DNA of 64,000 bases from JAXLVB01 sp046329195 (GTDB lineage: Bacteria; Bacteroidota; Bacteroidia; Cytophagales; Spirosomataceae): positions 1,736,001 to 1,800,000 of the forward strand of contig JAXLVB010000002.1 of the NCBI GenBank assembly GCA_046329195.1. Reading direction: 5' to 3'. This document shows positions 45,355 through 54,173 of this stretch, piece by piece. The position numbers were made by a program, and so were the translations under genes. The notes below the pieces were generated by a model. That model was not told the DNA's origin and made no database searches. It saw nothing but the letters and a program-made list of their open reading frames with translations. Every line of letters starts with the position of its first letter. The first letter of the stretch is position 1.

Positions 45355-48300
45355 TTAAAAATCATAACCCAAGGTTAGGTACATGATGGGCTTTTGAATT
45401 TCGTAGTTTTCTAAACCCCATGCAGCGTCGAATTTGACATAGTATCCAAATATAATCGTTCGAGCACCAGCCCCATATCCAATCAAGAATGGATTCTTGA
45501 AATTGGTAACCGTTGCTTGAAAAGGATTTGTCCCTCCTCCCACTACCTCTGTATTAAGGCTATTTTGTCGGCTAAAAGGTCCTTTACCTGTCCAAGCTGT
45601 CCCTACGTCGGTAAAGGCCACCAGTTGGAAATTACGCAAGAAGTTAGAAGTAATAGGACCTCGGTAGAAATATTTGACCAATGGTGCTCGTAGCTCAATG
45701 TTCAGCAATAGGCTACTTGTGCCTGATAATTTATTCAAGTTAAAGCCTCGCATCGAAGTAGCAAAGTTGGTAAAGAACAAATCTCGCTGATCGTTGTTGA
45801 GAGCGGGGTTGAGTACGTCGTTACTTTTTCGTTCATCACGGTGGTTAAATAGCCAGTTATCCATTCCTCCCATTAAGGTTTGTTTTGGAGCCGCACCGCC
45901 CGAAGTAGTCACTGCCAGGCGAGTTGCTAAGATTAGCTCTCGGTGAATTTTGGTATAGTTTCGTACATCCAAGTTAACCTTATAAAAACTCTCTGACGAG
46001 GACTGTAAGCCAGCATAATAATCAACCTGTACTTTGGCTCTGGTTCCTTCCAGCATATTTTGTCCGTTGGTGATGGTATTGTCAAAAACTACTTCGGCTC
46101 TACCACCTGCATAATCGGACACTCGGTCTGGAATGGCTATATTCTCCAAGTCAACCATTCGGGTCAATGTGTAGGATGGGGCCACTGTAGCTCGTAATGA
46201 TTCGCTAATCGGATACGAAGCAATCAGGGCAACTTTATTGTAACGATACTTCTTAGTAGTATAACCATCATAGTCAGTATATAAAGTACGGCGGTCCACT
46301 CGGATTCCATAATCTATACGATTAGGCATGTAGCGGTACTCCATGAACAAATCGCTATTTCGGAGATTGGGGGTAATAAACAGCCCTGCTTTCATCAGGT
46401 GGTTTTCGAGCAGGTCATTCATTGTAACTGCGGTGTTCCAGCCAATACCCCGCATCGGGAGTGGGTCAACCATCAAGCCGCCCGTTGAGCCATTGTACAA
46501 GAAAATATCCTGATAGTCGTTGGGGCCTTTGATTTTGAAGCTATCCCGACTCCGTATGACCTTTTGAGTTGTGGTTGCTAAGGGTTTGGTTGTTTTTTCT
46601 TTTTCGACTCTTCGTTCTACTGTTTTGAAAGTTTCCACATCAAACTGATAGTTCTCAGTGTCTATTTCTCCTGGGTCAAGGGTTATTTTAGGAGCAGTCT
46701 GTGTTTTTTCTTTTTCAGGTTCTTTAGGAGCTACTGGTTTGGCGGCATCTGCTTTGGGGGCATCAACCTGTGGTAAGCCCAACGCAACTCGATTGCCCAT
46801 TGGCAAATTCAAGGTTGCCATACGAGCGGTGGGGGATACAGCAATGTTGCCCCCTAGCTCTATCTTTGGAATGAATCCAATCACTTCCTGCAAATTATCA
46901 TGCATCAAGTATGCAAACGCTCCCGAAGTAGGGTTCAAATCATATTCTAAAATATCAAAACGAAAATCGGTAAGTTGTCGAACTACGCTGTCGGCTATAC
47001 TATATCTATATAAGTTGCGAATTCCTCGCTCATCGGACAGAAAATAGATTTCGCTTTCGTTGTTGGCAATAGGTCTTGAAATCGTACCAAGCGAATCTAG
47101 CAATCGGTTGACTGTTTCGGCACGAGGGTTACCATCGTGCAAAAATAATCCGTACGCTTCATGGATTGTTTTGAAAGAACCTTTATCTACCTTGAGTGTA
47201 TCGTTTTGGCGGTTTGAGGCAAATACAATTTGCGTGCTTGATCGACCGACAAACTGTGGGTTTAGGTCATCATATAAATCGTTGGTAAGTTGCTGCAACG
47301 CATTGCCATTGAGGCGATACAGATACAAATCGTTTTGACCTTTTTTCTCGGCACTAAGCACGAGGTTAAGCCCATCTTCAGATACATCAAAATCTGTAAC
47401 TTGGTTAATGCCTTTCAGTATTCGGCGAAGCTTTTGTTTACGTCCCCCTTTCGAATCAAACGCATATTGATACAAAGCCACCCGGTCGTTGTCTTCAATG
47501 ATGATGGAAAGGGTATTGTTTTTTTGCCAAGAAATCAGCGGTGTGTTGGTATTAATCGGCTGAGTCAATGACCGATACCCACCGTATAGAATGGTAGAAC
47601 TTTTTTTAGACTTAATATCAGCCACTTCAATAGCATAGCGTCCGTGGTCGTTGAGGGCATAGGCCATAAACTGCTGGTCGGGGCTTAGTTTTACTTTTCT
47701 AAATTTAAAGCCTTTTTCTAAGTCGCCACCCATGATTTTCCAGTCAGTTTTTGGTGATCGGTACGACGCACTCACGGCTTCTGCTTGATTGGTGTAGTAT
47801 TCTCGCCAATCTTTCAAAAAACGAGCATACGATACTCCTAATGTGCTGGCTATACTTGTTTGTTCGTTCCGAATGATACGAGTGAGGTTCAGGATATTAG
47901 AGATATTGTCTTTACCATATCGTTCGGCAATGTAGTTCCAAATAGAATGCCCTACCATTCTGGCCTCTTCACCTGCCAGCAAGGTTGGTTTGCGGAGACG
48001 CTTACTGAGGGTTTCGTCACGCATAAAATTATCCAATTCCAAGCTCCAGCCTTCTGCAATGTACGACTCCATCCCCATCATAAACCAATCGGGTAGGGTC
48101 AGTAAGAGTGAACTTTGCAGGGCTTCTTTGAGGCTCCCACCATACAACATATCATACACAAACACACCAGCAATACCTCGTACCAATTGCTTCCGAAACT
48201 CCACTTGGTTTCCTGAATACGCTAATAAAACTCTTGATTTGGTAAGGTTAATTTGACGGGCGTCTTCGCCCTCGGGTACGCTCAAGCCGATATTGCTTTG

Positions 48301-48606
48301 CTTGAGGTCTTCTACCGAGTTGAAGATAAATAGACGGGTACGGCTAAAGGGTGTATAGCCCAACAAATCGGTAATGCGTTCAAACTCCGTTTCGGCATAT
48401 TGTGCAGCCAGCGTGGCCGTTTGTTGTCCGTCTTGATAGAAATAAATTTCGAAATTACTGGTAGTGAGGCTTTTCCAATTAAAGTTTTTGTATTGGATTC
48501 GGTTTTTACCAAATTCTTCCGTGGTTGGAAGATACTGCTGCGCATGACTAGTATAAGCACTCGCCAAGCACCATACGCACACTATATTTCTAAAAATTCG
48601 ACGCAT
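45355..48606 (-). CDS. TolB-like propeller fused to Omp85-type outer-membrane barrel
   Basis: A 1083-residue protein with a signal peptide (residues 1-22, SAYTSHAQ). Residues about 45-270 resemble a peptidase MA/M1-like domain (LLTLPDWFMMGMESYIAEGWS) but no HExxH zinc motif is present, so it is probably non-catalytic. Residues about 290-590 form a TolB/PD40 beta-propeller (KLSPDQQFMAYALNDHGRYAI). A low-complexity K/P/E/A linker follows at about 630-690. The C-terminal ~370 residues are an Omp85/BamA-type barrel (FATSMRGFNL, LLLNIELRAPL, FLIGYGAGARTI) ending in an aromatic residue. This fused layout is common in Cytophagales and usually annotated as a TolB-like translocation protein. The function, perhaps envelope biogenesis, is not established. 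Confidence 0.8.
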   Translation of the reverse strand: MRRIFRNIVCVWCLASAYTSHAQQYLPTTEEFGKNRIQYKNFNWKSLTTSNFEIYFYQDGQQTATLAAQYAETEFERITDLLGYTPFSRTRLFIFNSVEDLKQSNIGLSVPEGEDARQINLTKSRVLLAYSGNQVEFRKQLVRGIAGVFVYDMLYGGSLKEALQSSLLLTLPDWFMMGMESYIAEGWSLELDNFMRDETLSKRLRKPTLLAGEEARMVGHSIWNYIAERYGKDNISNILNLTRIIRNEQTSIASTLGVSYARFLKDWREYYTNQAEAVSASYRSPKTDWKIMGGDLEKGFKFRKVKLSPDQQFMAYALNDHGRYAIEVADIKSKKSSTILYGGYRSLTQPINTNTPLISWQKNNTLSIIIEDNDRVALYQYAFDSKGGRKQKLRRILKGINQVTDFDVSEDGLNLVLSAEKKGQNDLYLYRLNGNALQQLTNDLYDDLNPQFVGRSSTQIVFASNRQNDTLKVDKGSFKTIHEAYGLFLHDGNPRAETVNRLLDSLGTISRPIANNESEIYFLSDERGIRNLYRYSIADSVVRQLTDFRFDILEYDLNPTSGAFAYLMHDNLQEVIGFIPKIELGGNIAVSPTARMATLNLPMGNRVALGLPQVDAPKADAAKPVAPKEPEKEKTQTAPKITLDPGEIDTENYQFDVETFKTVERRVEKEKTTKPLATTTQKVIRSRDSFKIKGPNDYQDIFLYNGSTGGLMVDPLPMRGIGWNTAVTMNDLLENHLMKAGLFITPNLRNSDLFMEYRYMPNRIDYGIRVDRRTLYTDYDGYTTKKYRYNKVALIASYPISESLRATVAPSYTLTRMVDLENIAIPDRVSDYAGGRAEVVFDNTITNGQNMLEGTRAKVQVDYYAGLQSSSESFYKVNLDVRNYTKIHRELILATRLAVTTSGGAAPKQTLMGGMDNWLFNHRDERKSNDVLNPALNNDQRDLFFTNFATSMRGFNLNKLSGTSSLLLNIELRAPLVKYFYRGPITSNFLRNFQLVAFTDVGTAWTGKGPFSRQNSLNTEVVGGGTNPFQATVTNFKNPFLIGYGAGARTIIFGYYVKFDAAWGLENYEIQKPIMYLTLGYDF

Positions 48607-48652
48607 AACGTTAAAGCTATTAAGATGGCTAACGGTCTGAAGCCATCCAAAA

Positions 48653-49714
48653 TCATTTGAAATATAACGAAAAATATCGTTCGATATTCACTTCGGGGTT
48701 AAGTTCTTTTTTGTAGAGTAAAAATTCGGCAAAATGGTTGGCTAAATACGGAATCATCGAAACGCCTTTTGAGCCCATCCCGTTGAAAATACCAACCTGC
48801 CTCAGTGTAGGGTGAATACCTACAAAAGCACGGCGGTCGGCAGTGGCAGGTCGAATACCTGCATAGCGTTCCTGAATCGTAAATGGAACCTTCAAAAACT
48901 TCTTAACTTGCTCCGTCAGGTATGCCTCTCCTTTGGGGGTGGGTAGCCATGAGGTATCTTGCCAATCGTAAGTTGCCCCTATTTTTACACTTCCATCCAG
49001 TTGTGGTACAAACCATACTCCTTGGTTAATGAGATGATTGGTGATGGGAGATTCGACCAAAATTCGTAAGATTTCGCCTTTCATCGAGCGAAACGGAAGC
49101 CACGAAAAATACGGGTTTTGCACTCCGCTGATGCCTTCACAAAACAGAATTGTTTGCGCATCTATGTCTTTCCAATAGACCCTTTCATCCTGCACTTTCA
49201 AGTCTTGATAGTCAAACGTTTCTTCTCTAAAAATGTTTAACTTTTGAAAATAAGTACGGATTTCACGTAGTAATAGTTGCGTATCCAGCCACCCTGTTGC
49301 CAACGTTGCAATTCCTCCTAACTCATTGTGAATATACCCACTGTATTGGCTGTGGTCCACTTCGGTAGAAAGGTACGACGACAAGGTAGGTTCGGCCGAC
49401 AGAGCAGTATAGGTGTTTTGTTCGGTAATGGAGCGAAACGGTCGGTAAAGAGGGTGGTTGTGCAGAAAGGTTTGCCCTAATTCTTCTTCTAATTGATGAT
49501 AAAAACGGGGCAAATACGCAAACAAGGCATCTGCCTGCCAAGTTTTGACTAATTTTTTACCTGTTATCGGGTTGAATAACCCCGCTGCCACCGCCGACGA
49601 AGTAGGGCGACTGTCGGCTACTACCAATATTTGCTGGCCTTTTTTGTGTAAGGTGTATGCCAAAATAGAACCAGCAAGCCCTTGTCCTACAATTAGATAC
49701 GAAACGTTCGTCAT
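48653..49714 (-). CDS. FAD-dependent oxidoreductase (DAO family)
   Basis: A 353-residue soluble flavoprotein with an N-terminal Rossmann motif (YLIVGQGLAGSILAYTL) and DAO-type features: GLFNPITGKK after the second beta strand, and the C-terminal FAD-contacting region YAGIRPATADRRAFVG...GIFNGMGSKG. This resembles amino-acid-oxidising enzymes such as the FAD part of MnmC or glycine oxidase, but the substrate cannot be assigned. Its ATG overlaps the stop codon of the cytidylate kinase gene (ATGA overlap, 49711-49714), so the two are translationally coupled. Confidence 0.8.
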   Translation of the reverse strand: MTNVSYLIVGQGLAGSILAYTLHKKGQQILVVADSRPTSSAVAAGLFNPITGKKLVKTWQADALFAYLPRFYHQLEEELGQTFLHNHPLYRPFRSITEQNTYTALSAEPTLSSYLSTEVDHSQYSGYIHNELGGIATLATGWLDTQLLLREIRTYFQKLNIFREETFDYQDLKVQDERVYWKDIDAQTILFCEGISGVQNPYFSWLPFRSMKGEILRILVESPITNHLINQGVWFVPQLDGSVKIGATYDWQDTSWLPTPKGEAYLTEQVKKFLKVPFTIQERYAGIRPATADRRAFVGIHPTLRQVGIFNGMGSKGVSMIPYLANHFAEFLLYKKELNPEVNIERYFSLYFK

Positions 49715-50403
49715 TTTCCAGTCAGTTCACCAATGCGTTGGTCGGCCAGTGTTACTACAAATTCGGCTTGTTCGTCGAGTGTCATAAACGAAGTATCTAA
49801 CAGCACTGCATCTTCGGCCTGACGCAACGGGCCTTCTTCTCGATGGGTGTCTATGTAGTCTCGTTTTTTGATATTCTCTAAAATCTCATCTAAGTCCACT
49901 GCATCACCTTTTTCCAGCAGTTCTATTTGGCGCCGTTGGGCTCGAATGATGGGTTCTGCAGTCATAAAAATCTTGAGCTCGGCAGTGGGAAACACCTTGG
50001 TACCAATGTCACGTCCGTCCATTACTACGCCCTTACTTTTGCCCATTTTTTGCTGTTGTGCCACCATCGCATAACGCACCACGGTAATGGCACTTACTTC
50101 TGAAACCATATTTGCTATGTACATTTTACGGATTTCGCTTTCTACATTAAGCCCGTTCAAAAAAGTTTCGTTTTTGCTTGATTCAGGGTTCCATTGAAAG
50201 CTAATATGAATATCGTCCAAGGCTTTTTGAATTTCTTTGGGGTTGGTAAGCGACACGTAATGTTGATAAAAGTACAAGCTTACAGCCCGATACATCGCTC
50301 CAGTGTCAATATACGAGTATCCCAGTTGGGCAGCCACAGCTCTGGCAGTTGTACTTTTACCACAGCTTGAGTAGCCGTCGAGGGCAATAATAATTTTAGG
50401 CAT
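49711..50403 (-). CDS. cmk: Cytidylate kinase
   Basis: A 230-residue (d)CMP kinase that phosphorylates CMP and dCMP with ATP for nucleotide synthesis. The P-loop GYSSCGKST is at 10-18; YSYIDTGAMYRAVSLYF, VVMDGRDIGTKVFP and the lid region KRDYIDTHREEGPLRQAEDA are all characteristic of the family, as is the length. I chose ATG 50403, seven codons into the open frame, because MPKIIIALDG is the normal N-terminus; the upstream alternative is a GTG. It overlaps the downstream FAD oxidoreductase gene by four bases and is divergent from the amine oxidase gene. Confidence 0.95.
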   Translation of the reverse strand: MPKIIIALDGYSSCGKSTTARAVAAQLGYSYIDTGAMYRAVSLYFYQHYVSLTNPKEIQKALDDIHISFQWNPESSKNETFLNGLNVESEIRKMYIANMVSEVSAITVVRYAMVAQQQKMGKSKGVVMDGRDIGTKVFPTAELKIFMTAEPIIRAQRRQIELLEKGDAVDLDEILENIKKRDYIDTHREEGPLRQAEDAVLLDTSFMTLDEQAEFVVTLADQRIGELTGK

Positions 50404-50545
50404 TTTTAGTAAACGGTTTCGCACACAAAGAAAGTTGTTGTAACTTGAAATCGCAATGATGCCGGATGCTAATCTTTATCAATTCCAAGGCACTCAAGCT
50501 ATTATCCGTAGCAATTTCCCCTTTTTATTCTTAACAAGTAGCTTT

Positions 50546-52123
50546 ATGAAAAACCCAAGAACTCTCTTTTTGTCAAGCCTTCGGGATATGTACCGAATAG
50601 CTCTCAAAGCCAGCAATCAGCCTGATGTACCCATTGAAGAATGGATAACAAAAGCCCAAGAAGAGGCTCAGAGCCGCCGTTCCTTTTTGCAAAAAAGTGC
50701 TCAAATAGGAATAATTGCAACTGGTTCATCGGTGATTTTTCCGACTATTAAGGCTTTGTCTCAAAACCGAATGCCTAAAATTGCCATCGTGGGAGCGGGC
50801 ATTGGTGGGTTGGCTTGTGGGTATCACCTCAAAAAGGCCGGGATTCCTTATACGATTTATGAAGCAAGCCGCCGCACCAACGGGCGAATGTTGTCTATGA
50901 AAGGGGCTTTGGCAGGTGGTACTTGGACGGAATTTGGTGGGGAATTCATTGATACAGACCATACCGAAATGCACCAATTAGCCACAGAATTGAACCTGCT
51001 CAAGCTCGATGTGGATGCTCCCAGTGAACGAGCTTTGACCAAAGACCTTTTCTTTTTTGAAGGAAAACACTACACAGTCAAGCAAGTGATTCAAGCATTT
51101 CAGCCCTTTGCCGAGCGTATCAAAAAAGACCAAGATTCGCTGTCAGATGAAATTGATTATCTGCACCCTAACAATAAAGAATTCGACCTGCTTTCGATTG
51201 ATGCGTATCTTGAAAAAATTGGGATGACTGGCTGGCTCACTAAGCTATTTCAAGTGGCATTTGCAGGTGAATACGGCTTAGATACTGACCAACAATCTTC
51301 ACTCAATTTTCTTGAACTTTTTAGTCCAGACACAGGTAAAAAACACAATAAATTTGAATTGTTTGGCAAAAGCGACGAACGTTACAAAATCATTGGTGGT
51401 AACGACCAAATCCCGAGCCAATTAGCTGAATTACAAAAAGATAATCTTGTATTTGACTCCAAACTATCAGAAGTAATTGAGCCAAAAACAGGCGGTTATG
51501 TATTAAAATTTGATGGAAAACCCGAAGTCAAAGCCGACATTGTGGTACTGGCGATTCCGTTCACGACACTGCGAGAAGTACAGCTAAAGCGGATCAAATT
51601 GCCCGAATGGAAACGCCGCTCTATTGCCTACATGGGCTATGGAACCAACTCAAAATTGATGCTGGGCTTCCAACGCCGCCGCTGGCGTGAGCATGGTTAT
51701 TTGGGCTTTATGTATCATCCTGAGGTACACACCGGCTGGGACAATAGTCAGTTTCAAAACAACAATCAAGGTGAGTGCGGTTACTCGATTTTTATGGGTG
51801 GCAAAGCGGGTAAAGAACTTAGCTTGACCGAAGCCCCTAAGTATTTAGACATCATTGAGTCGGCATTTCCGGGTACGAAACAACTCCACAACAACAAACA
51901 GCGCATTATGAATTGGGCACAAAATCCATTTTCAAAAGGCAGTTATTCGTGCTATACGACGGGCCAATGGACCAGTATTGGTTTTGCAGAAGGCATACCT
52001 GTTGGAAATCTGTATTTTGCTGGCGAACATTGCAGTATCGAATTCCAAGGTTTTATGAACGGGGCAGCCCAAACGGGGCGCCAAGTAGCCGAGGAAATCG
52101 CTAAAAAAATAAAAGTGGGGTAA
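50546..52123 (+). CDS. Flavin monoamine oxidase family protein with Tat-type signal
   Basis: A 525-residue FAD enzyme. Residues about 44-70 contain SRRSFLQKSAQIGIIATGSS, a twin-arginine export signal after an unusually long N-region of about 42 residues, so the folded protein is probably exported. The FAD domain follows: KIAIVGAGIGGLACGYHLKKAG, the GG-doublet/R motif YEASRRTNGRMLSM, and C-terminal FAGEHCSIEFQGFMNGAAQTG, all typical of monoamine or L-amino-acid oxidases. The substrate is unknown. I used ATG 50546; the open frame extends 30 codons upstream without family-like sequence. Adenine deaminase begins 40 bases downstream, suggesting co-transcription. Confidence 0.85.
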   Translation: MKNPRTLFLSSLRDMYRIALKASNQPDVPIEEWITKAQEEAQSRRSFLQKSAQIGIIATGSSVIFPTIKALSQNRMPKIAIVGAGIGGLACGYHLKKAGIPYTIYEASRRTNGRMLSMKGALAGGTWTEFGGEFIDTDHTEMHQLATELNLLKLDVDAPSERALTKDLFFFEGKHYTVKQVIQAFQPFAERIKKDQDSLSDEIDYLHPNNKEFDLLSIDAYLEKIGMTGWLTKLFQVAFAGEYGLDTDQQSSLNFLELFSPDTGKKHNKFELFGKSDERYKIIGGNDQIPSQLAELQKDNLVFDSKLSEVIEPKTGGYVLKFDGKPEVKADIVVLAIPFTTLREVQLKRIKLPEWKRRSIAYMGYGTNSKLMLGFQRRRWREHGYLGFMYHPEVHTGWDNSQFQNNNQGECGYSIFMGGKAGKELSLTEAPKYLDIIESAFPGTKQLHNNKQRIMNWAQNPFSKGSYSCYTTGQWTSIGFAEGIPVGNLYFAGEHCSIEFQGFMNGAAQTGRQVAEEIAKKIKVG

Positions 52124-52163
52124 ATGGTAAACGCCATTTTCACCTTAGTTTCAACCCAATTTT

Positions 52164-53807
52164 ATGACAGCCTTTTCGCTCACCGCACGACTAATTGATA
52201 TTGAAGCACGAACCATCAGACCTGTTACGCTACATGTGGACAACGGGGCAATAAGAGCCATTGAAGATGCTCCTCATGCCACGCCTTCGATTTGTATTTT
52301 ACCGGGATTTGTTGATGCGCATGTTCATATAGAAAGTTCCATGCTTACGCCGGCTCAATTCGCTCGGTTGGCAGTTGTGCATGGCACAGTTTCAACCGTT
52401 AGTGACCCTCACGAAATCGGTAATGTCTTGGGAGTAGAAGGTGTTGAGTGGATGATTGAAAACAGTCGGCAAGTACCGTTTAAGTTCTGCTTTGGAGCAC
52501 CTTCTTGTGTACCTGCTACTACATTTGAGACATCTGGAGCTACTATAACTCCTGATGATGTACGATATTTACTTGAATCGTATCCAGAAATAGGCTATTT
52601 GGCAGAGGTCATGAATTTCCCAGGGGTACTACACGGCGACCCTGACATGATGGCCAAAATTGCCATTGCCAAACAGCTCCAAAAACCAATAGATGGCCAT
52701 GCGCCAGGGCTTAGAGGCGATGATGCTCGCCGCTATATTGAGGCAGGTCCACAAACAGACCACGAGTGCTTTACAGCCGATGAAGCGCTGGATAAGCTAA
52801 AATATGGCATGAAAATTTTGATTCGAGAAGGTTCGGCAGCCAAAAATTTTGAAGCCCTAATCAATTTATTACCAGAACATTACCCAAATATCATGTTTTG
52901 TTCAGACGACAAGCATCCTGACAACTTGGTAGAAGGGCATATCAATCTACTGGTAAAACGAGCTTTGGCAAAAAGCATGGATTTGTTCCAAGTGTTGCAG
53001 GCAGCCTGTACCAATCCAGTTCATCATTATCGCCTACCAGTGGGGCAATTGAAAGTGGGCGATGCCGCCGATTTTATCGTCATAGATAATCCTCAAAATT
53101 TCAATATTTTACAAACCTATCTGAACGGCACCTTAGTAGCCGACCAAGGCAGGTCTCTTCTGCCAAGTATTATTGCTGTACCTATCAATCAGTTTAATTG
53201 CTCACCCAAACTCCCTTCAGACTTTCTGTTACAGTCGGCACAAGAGGCTGCAATTGTTCAAGTAATTGAAGCCTTAGACGGGCAACTGATTACCCTAAAA
53301 CAGCAAGCTACCCTGCCTGTGGTGAATGGCAACATTCAAGCCGATGTCTCGCAAGATGTGCTAAAAATAGCCGTTGTTAATCGCTATCAGGATGAAAAAC
53401 CAGCTGTAGCTTTCATTAAAAATATTGGATTAAAACAAGGGGCTATTGCTTCGTGCGTAGCGCATGATTCGCACAATATTGTAGTGGTAGGGGTAGATGA
53501 AGACTCTATTTGTGAGGCTGTAAATTTAATTATAGAAGCTCAAGGTGGAGTCTCTGCTGTGGGTAACGGACAGAAACGAGTCGTACCTTTGCCCATTGCA
53601 GGAATTCTCTCGGGCGAAGACGGTTATAAAGTAGCCGACCAATACGCTACTATTGACCAGTTTGTCAAACAAAAATTACAAACCACCATGACCTCGCCCT
53701 TTATGACGCTGTCATTCATGGCATTGCTGGTAATTCCACGCTTAAAACTGTCTGATTTAGGGCTTTTTGATGGAGAATCGTTCCAGTTTACCCAAGTTGT
53801 TGTGTAA
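52164..53807 (+). CDS. ade: Adenine deaminase
   Basis: A 547-residue amidohydrolase converting adenine to hypoxanthine and ammonia in purine salvage. Metal-binding DAHVHIESSM follows PGFV at about 48-60, and VSDPHEIGNVLG, IDGHAPGLRG, TDHECFTADEAL and FCSDDKHPDNL give the expected histidines and aspartates. The C-terminal domain with HDSHNIVVVG, GGVSAVGNG and the closing MTSPFMTLSFMALLVIPRLKLSD...GLFDG is specific to the Ade family. Length is normal. It is probably in an operon with the upstream amine oxidase and converges on the DUF4286 gene with a 3-base gap. Confidence 0.95.
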   Translation: MTAFSLTARLIDIEARTIRPVTLHVDNGAIRAIEDAPHATPSICILPGFVDAHVHIESSMLTPAQFARLAVVHGTVSTVSDPHEIGNVLGVEGVEWMIENSRQVPFKFCFGAPSCVPATTFETSGATITPDDVRYLLESYPEIGYLAEVMNFPGVLHGDPDMMAKIAIAKQLQKPIDGHAPGLRGDDARRYIEAGPQTDHECFTADEALDKLKYGMKILIREGSAAKNFEALINLLPEHYPNIMFCSDDKHPDNLVEGHINLLVKRALAKSMDLFQVLQAACTNPVHHYRLPVGQLKVGDAADFIVIDNPQNFNILQTYLNGTLVADQGRSLLPSIIAVPINQFNCSPKLPSDFLLQSAQEAAIVQVIEALDGQLITLKQQATLPVVNGNIQADVSQDVLKIAVVNRYQDEKPAVAFIKNIGLKQGAIASCVAHDSHNIVVVGVDEDSICEAVNLIIEAQGGVSAVGNGQKRVVPLPIAGILSGEDGYKVADQYATIDQFVKQKLQTTMTSPFMTLSFMALLVIPRLKLSDLGLFDGESFQFTQVVV

Positions 53808-53810
53808 GTA

Positions 53811-54119
53811 TTATTGTTTCACCTCTTCTAACAAGGTTCGAAACGCTACGTATTTTCCTTGATAACGTCTATCCACTTCTTTGCGAAGTTTCATCGAATA
53901 ATCGTCTTGATAGGCAAGATAGTCTTCCATATCAGCAAAAAAATACTGCACGGAGTAGGTTTGACCACCGTTTTCGATTTCGGTCAATAATCGAAGCATT
54001 CGATTCCCGATAGGCAAACCCGTTGCCATCACATCAGGAATATGAACAGTTTTCATCCAATTCAACCAATCGTCATGAACACTGTCATCTATATTGGTGG
54101 TAACATTATAAATTATCAT
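53811..54119 (-). CDS. DUF4286 family protein
   Basis: A 102-residue protein with the family opening MIIYNVTTNID and the pattern HDDWLNWMKTVHIPDVMATG, ending in a ferredoxin-like alpha+beta layout (YSVQYFFADMEDYLAYQ). DUF4286 members are small cytosolic Bacteroidota proteins of unknown function related to dimeric alpha-beta barrels. No catalytic motif is apparent and the neighbours give no clue. Confidence 0.85.
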   Translation of the reverse strand: MIIYNVTTNIDDSVHDDWLNWMKTVHIPDVMATGLPIGNRMLRLLTEIENGGQTYSVQYFFADMEDYLAYQDDYSMKLRKEVDRRYQGKYVAFRTLLEEVKQ

Positions 54120-54173
54120 CTGCGGAAAAGAAGTATGCGTGCAAAATAGGTGGAATTTAACAAATAATGATAC

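Noticed and set aside
50456..50545. 30-codon N-terminal extension of the amine oxidase
   Set aside because: The sequence before ATG 50546 is not family-like and would lengthen an already long Tat n-region.
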